Assembly: GCA_015055805.1 (NCBI GenBank)
Contig: SVHN01000004.1
Location: 88,811 to 152,810 of the forward strand
Reading direction: 5' to 3'
Source of the DNA: Clostridiales bacterium
Lineage (GTDB): Bacteria > Bacillota > Clostridia > Christensenellales > Borkfalkiaceae
Length of the DNA: 64,000 nt
Below the pieces are notes generated by a model. That model was given only the letters and a program-made list of their open reading frames with translations. It did not search any database and was not told the DNA's origin. The position numbers were made by a program, and so were the translations under genes. Positions 62,584 to 64,000 of this stretch are shown here, piece after piece. The stretch's first letter is position 1, and each line of letters starts with the position of its first letter.

Positions 62584-63846
62584 TTACTCGTCTATTTCTC
62601 CTAAAATCTCATAATAGGCTTTCACTTGTTCTTCTGTCGGTTCATAATCCCGATTTCCTACGCATACTTGAATATTAGGCTTGGAATTATCTGAATAAAA
62701 AGGGGTTAATCTGTCGTTTTCATACAGTTTGCGCCATTTTTCTTCTCTAAAATCGGGTATATCGTACACTTTATTTTCTAAAGCCGCACGATGCGCTAAA
62801 ATCCCAACCGACGCCATTGTTACTGCCGTATACACGTCAAATGGCGGTTCAAGCTTTTCTTTCCCTTTTATGCAATCCAAAAACATGCGAACCATCAAAA
62901 AATCACTACCGCCATGACCGCTAATTTTAATCAATTCCTTATCTTCACTTTCTTCTAAAGGAGTATAGCAGTTAGTTTTCTTTTCATTTTCAGGTATATC
63001 CCAAGGATTGTAGTGCAACATAATTTTACCGTCCATACCTCGAAGATTTTCCACTTGTCCCTTCTTTCCACATATTCGATAGGAATTTTCTTCCACTCCA
63101 AATGAAGAATGCCCTGTAACACGATAGACCGATCCGTTATCGTTTTGCGTAATGATGATCGACACCAAATCTCCCACTTTAGAAACGCTTGGTCTATCAA
63201 GCACCTCAGGAATATACGCATTGAACGCAGACACTTTTTTAGGAATACCACCAGTAATATAAATCAACGGTGCTAATGCATGAGAAATATAATAACTTCT
63301 TGGAAGATAGTTGCGCCAATGCTTTGGATAATAAGTAAGGTTTTTAATAGAATATTCCACTGCCTCTCTTTCCAAAGAACCGGGGTGATTATATTCCCCC
63401 TCTGCAAACACAATATCCCCAAGTTTGCCGCTTTTGCAAATCTTTCTCATCTCTCGATTAAAAAGCATATGCGGATAATTTTCTAACAGCATAAAAACTG
63501 CATTGCTATTCTCAACTGCTTTAATCAGCTCTATACCTTCTGCCATCGTAACGTTTGGAAGGCATTCGCATAATACGTGAATTCCTTTTTCTAAGCACTT
63601 AATAGCGTAATGCGTATGCTCGTGAAAAAAATTAGCAAGCAAAACCGCATCCATTTTTTGCATTAAAAACTCGTCAAAATCCTCATACCATTTGCAAGTC
63701 GCTCCAAATAGAGAACACGCTGTTTTTTTTAAGCTTGTACGCTTTTCACAAACCGCGACTACGTCGCAATTTAAATATAAAAATTCTTTTACAAGTGCTT
63801 GTCCTCTTTCTCCACCACCGAATATACCTATTTTAATTTTTTTCAT
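62584..63846 (-). CDS. Gfo/Idh/MocA-family oxidoreductase
   Basis: 420 aa; IKIGIFGGGERGQALVKEF, GIHVLCECLPNVTMAEG. Confidence 0.9.
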   Translation of the reverse strand: MKKIKIGIFGGGERGQALVKEFLYLNCDVVAVCEKRTSLKKTACSLFGATCKWYEDFDEFLMQKMDAVLLANFFHEHTHYAIKCLEKGIHVLCECLPNVTMAEGIELIKAVENSNAVFMLLENYPHMLFNREMRKICKSGKLGDIVFAEGEYNHPGSLEREAVEYSIKNLTYYPKHWRNYLPRSYYISHALAPLIYITGGIPKKVSAFNAYIPEVLDRPSVSKVGDLVSIIITQNDNGSVYRVTGHSSFGVEENSYRICGKKGQVENLRGMDGKIMLHYNPWDIPENEKKTNCYTPLEESEDKELIKISGHGGSDFLMVRMFLDCIKGKEKLEPPFDVYTAVTMASVGILAHRAALENKVYDIPDFREEKWRKLYENDRLTPFYSDNSKPNIQVCVGNRDYEPTEEQVKAYYEILGEIDE

Positions 63847-63940
63847 ATCCCCTGCCTATCAAGAACAATTAGATTAACGTATGTAATGAAAAGGTGTATT
63901 TATCTCCCGTATTAGATATGTTTAACAACGAGATATTAAG

Positions 63941-64000
63941 TTATTCTATCTCTACAAGTCCTAACTTTTGGCAAACAAGAGAAATGCTTAAAGGCTTGTT
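63941..64000 (-). CDS. C-terminal end of a CDS entering from the window edge
   Basis: Open minus frame ...NKPLSISLVCQKLGLVEIE* ending at 63941; too short to identify. Confidence 0.35.
   Translation of the reverse strand, partial: NKPLSISLVCQKLGLVEIE

Overview
64-kb window of a low-GC, spore-forming Bacillota (Clostridia-like) chromosome; spoIVA, a T-box leader and two-subunit GlgC/GlgD ADP-glucose pyrophosphorylase support this placement. It is densely coding, mostly on the minus strand. I found no tRNA/rRNA genes, CRISPR arrays, transposons or phage genes. Main blocks: (1) an aryl-acid/aromatic amino acid operon (Na+ symporter, PaaK, IorA, IorB, PaaK, ACT protein, amidohydrolase, aminotransferase); (2) a hexuronate catabolism locus (uxaA, uxaB, divergent AraC regulator, kdgK, two cytoplasmic polysaccharide-deacetylase paralogs, eda, galactokinase-like GHMP kinase); (3) leuS plus a P-type ATPase, acpP, and a standalone TrpB2-like gene behind a Trp T-box; (4) a complete glycogen operon (pgi-glgB-glgC-glgD-glgA-glgP-GH13); (5) valS, a SsuA/NMT1-like ABC transporter, and an ArsR/metal P-type ATPase pair; (6) core genes spoIVA, plsY, der, pyrR, rluD, lspA, a DivIVA-like gene and pncB; (7) a carbohydrate ABC transporter locus with a Gfo/Idh dehydrogenase, a large secreted chimeric protein and an ADP-ribosylglycohydrolase-family protein. 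The main discovery candidate is at 9628-9827. A consensus sigma-A promoter is followed by an unannotated 20-aa leader peptide, MKLDARFNFYYAYYFYYYFE (11 of 20 residues Phe/Tyr), then mutually exclusive hairpins and an intrinsic terminator directly in front of the aryl-acid operon. This looks like a ribosome-mediated Phe/Tyr attenuator. Its logic implies the operon is anabolic: uptake of aryl acetates and their reductive carboxylation to aromatic amino acids.
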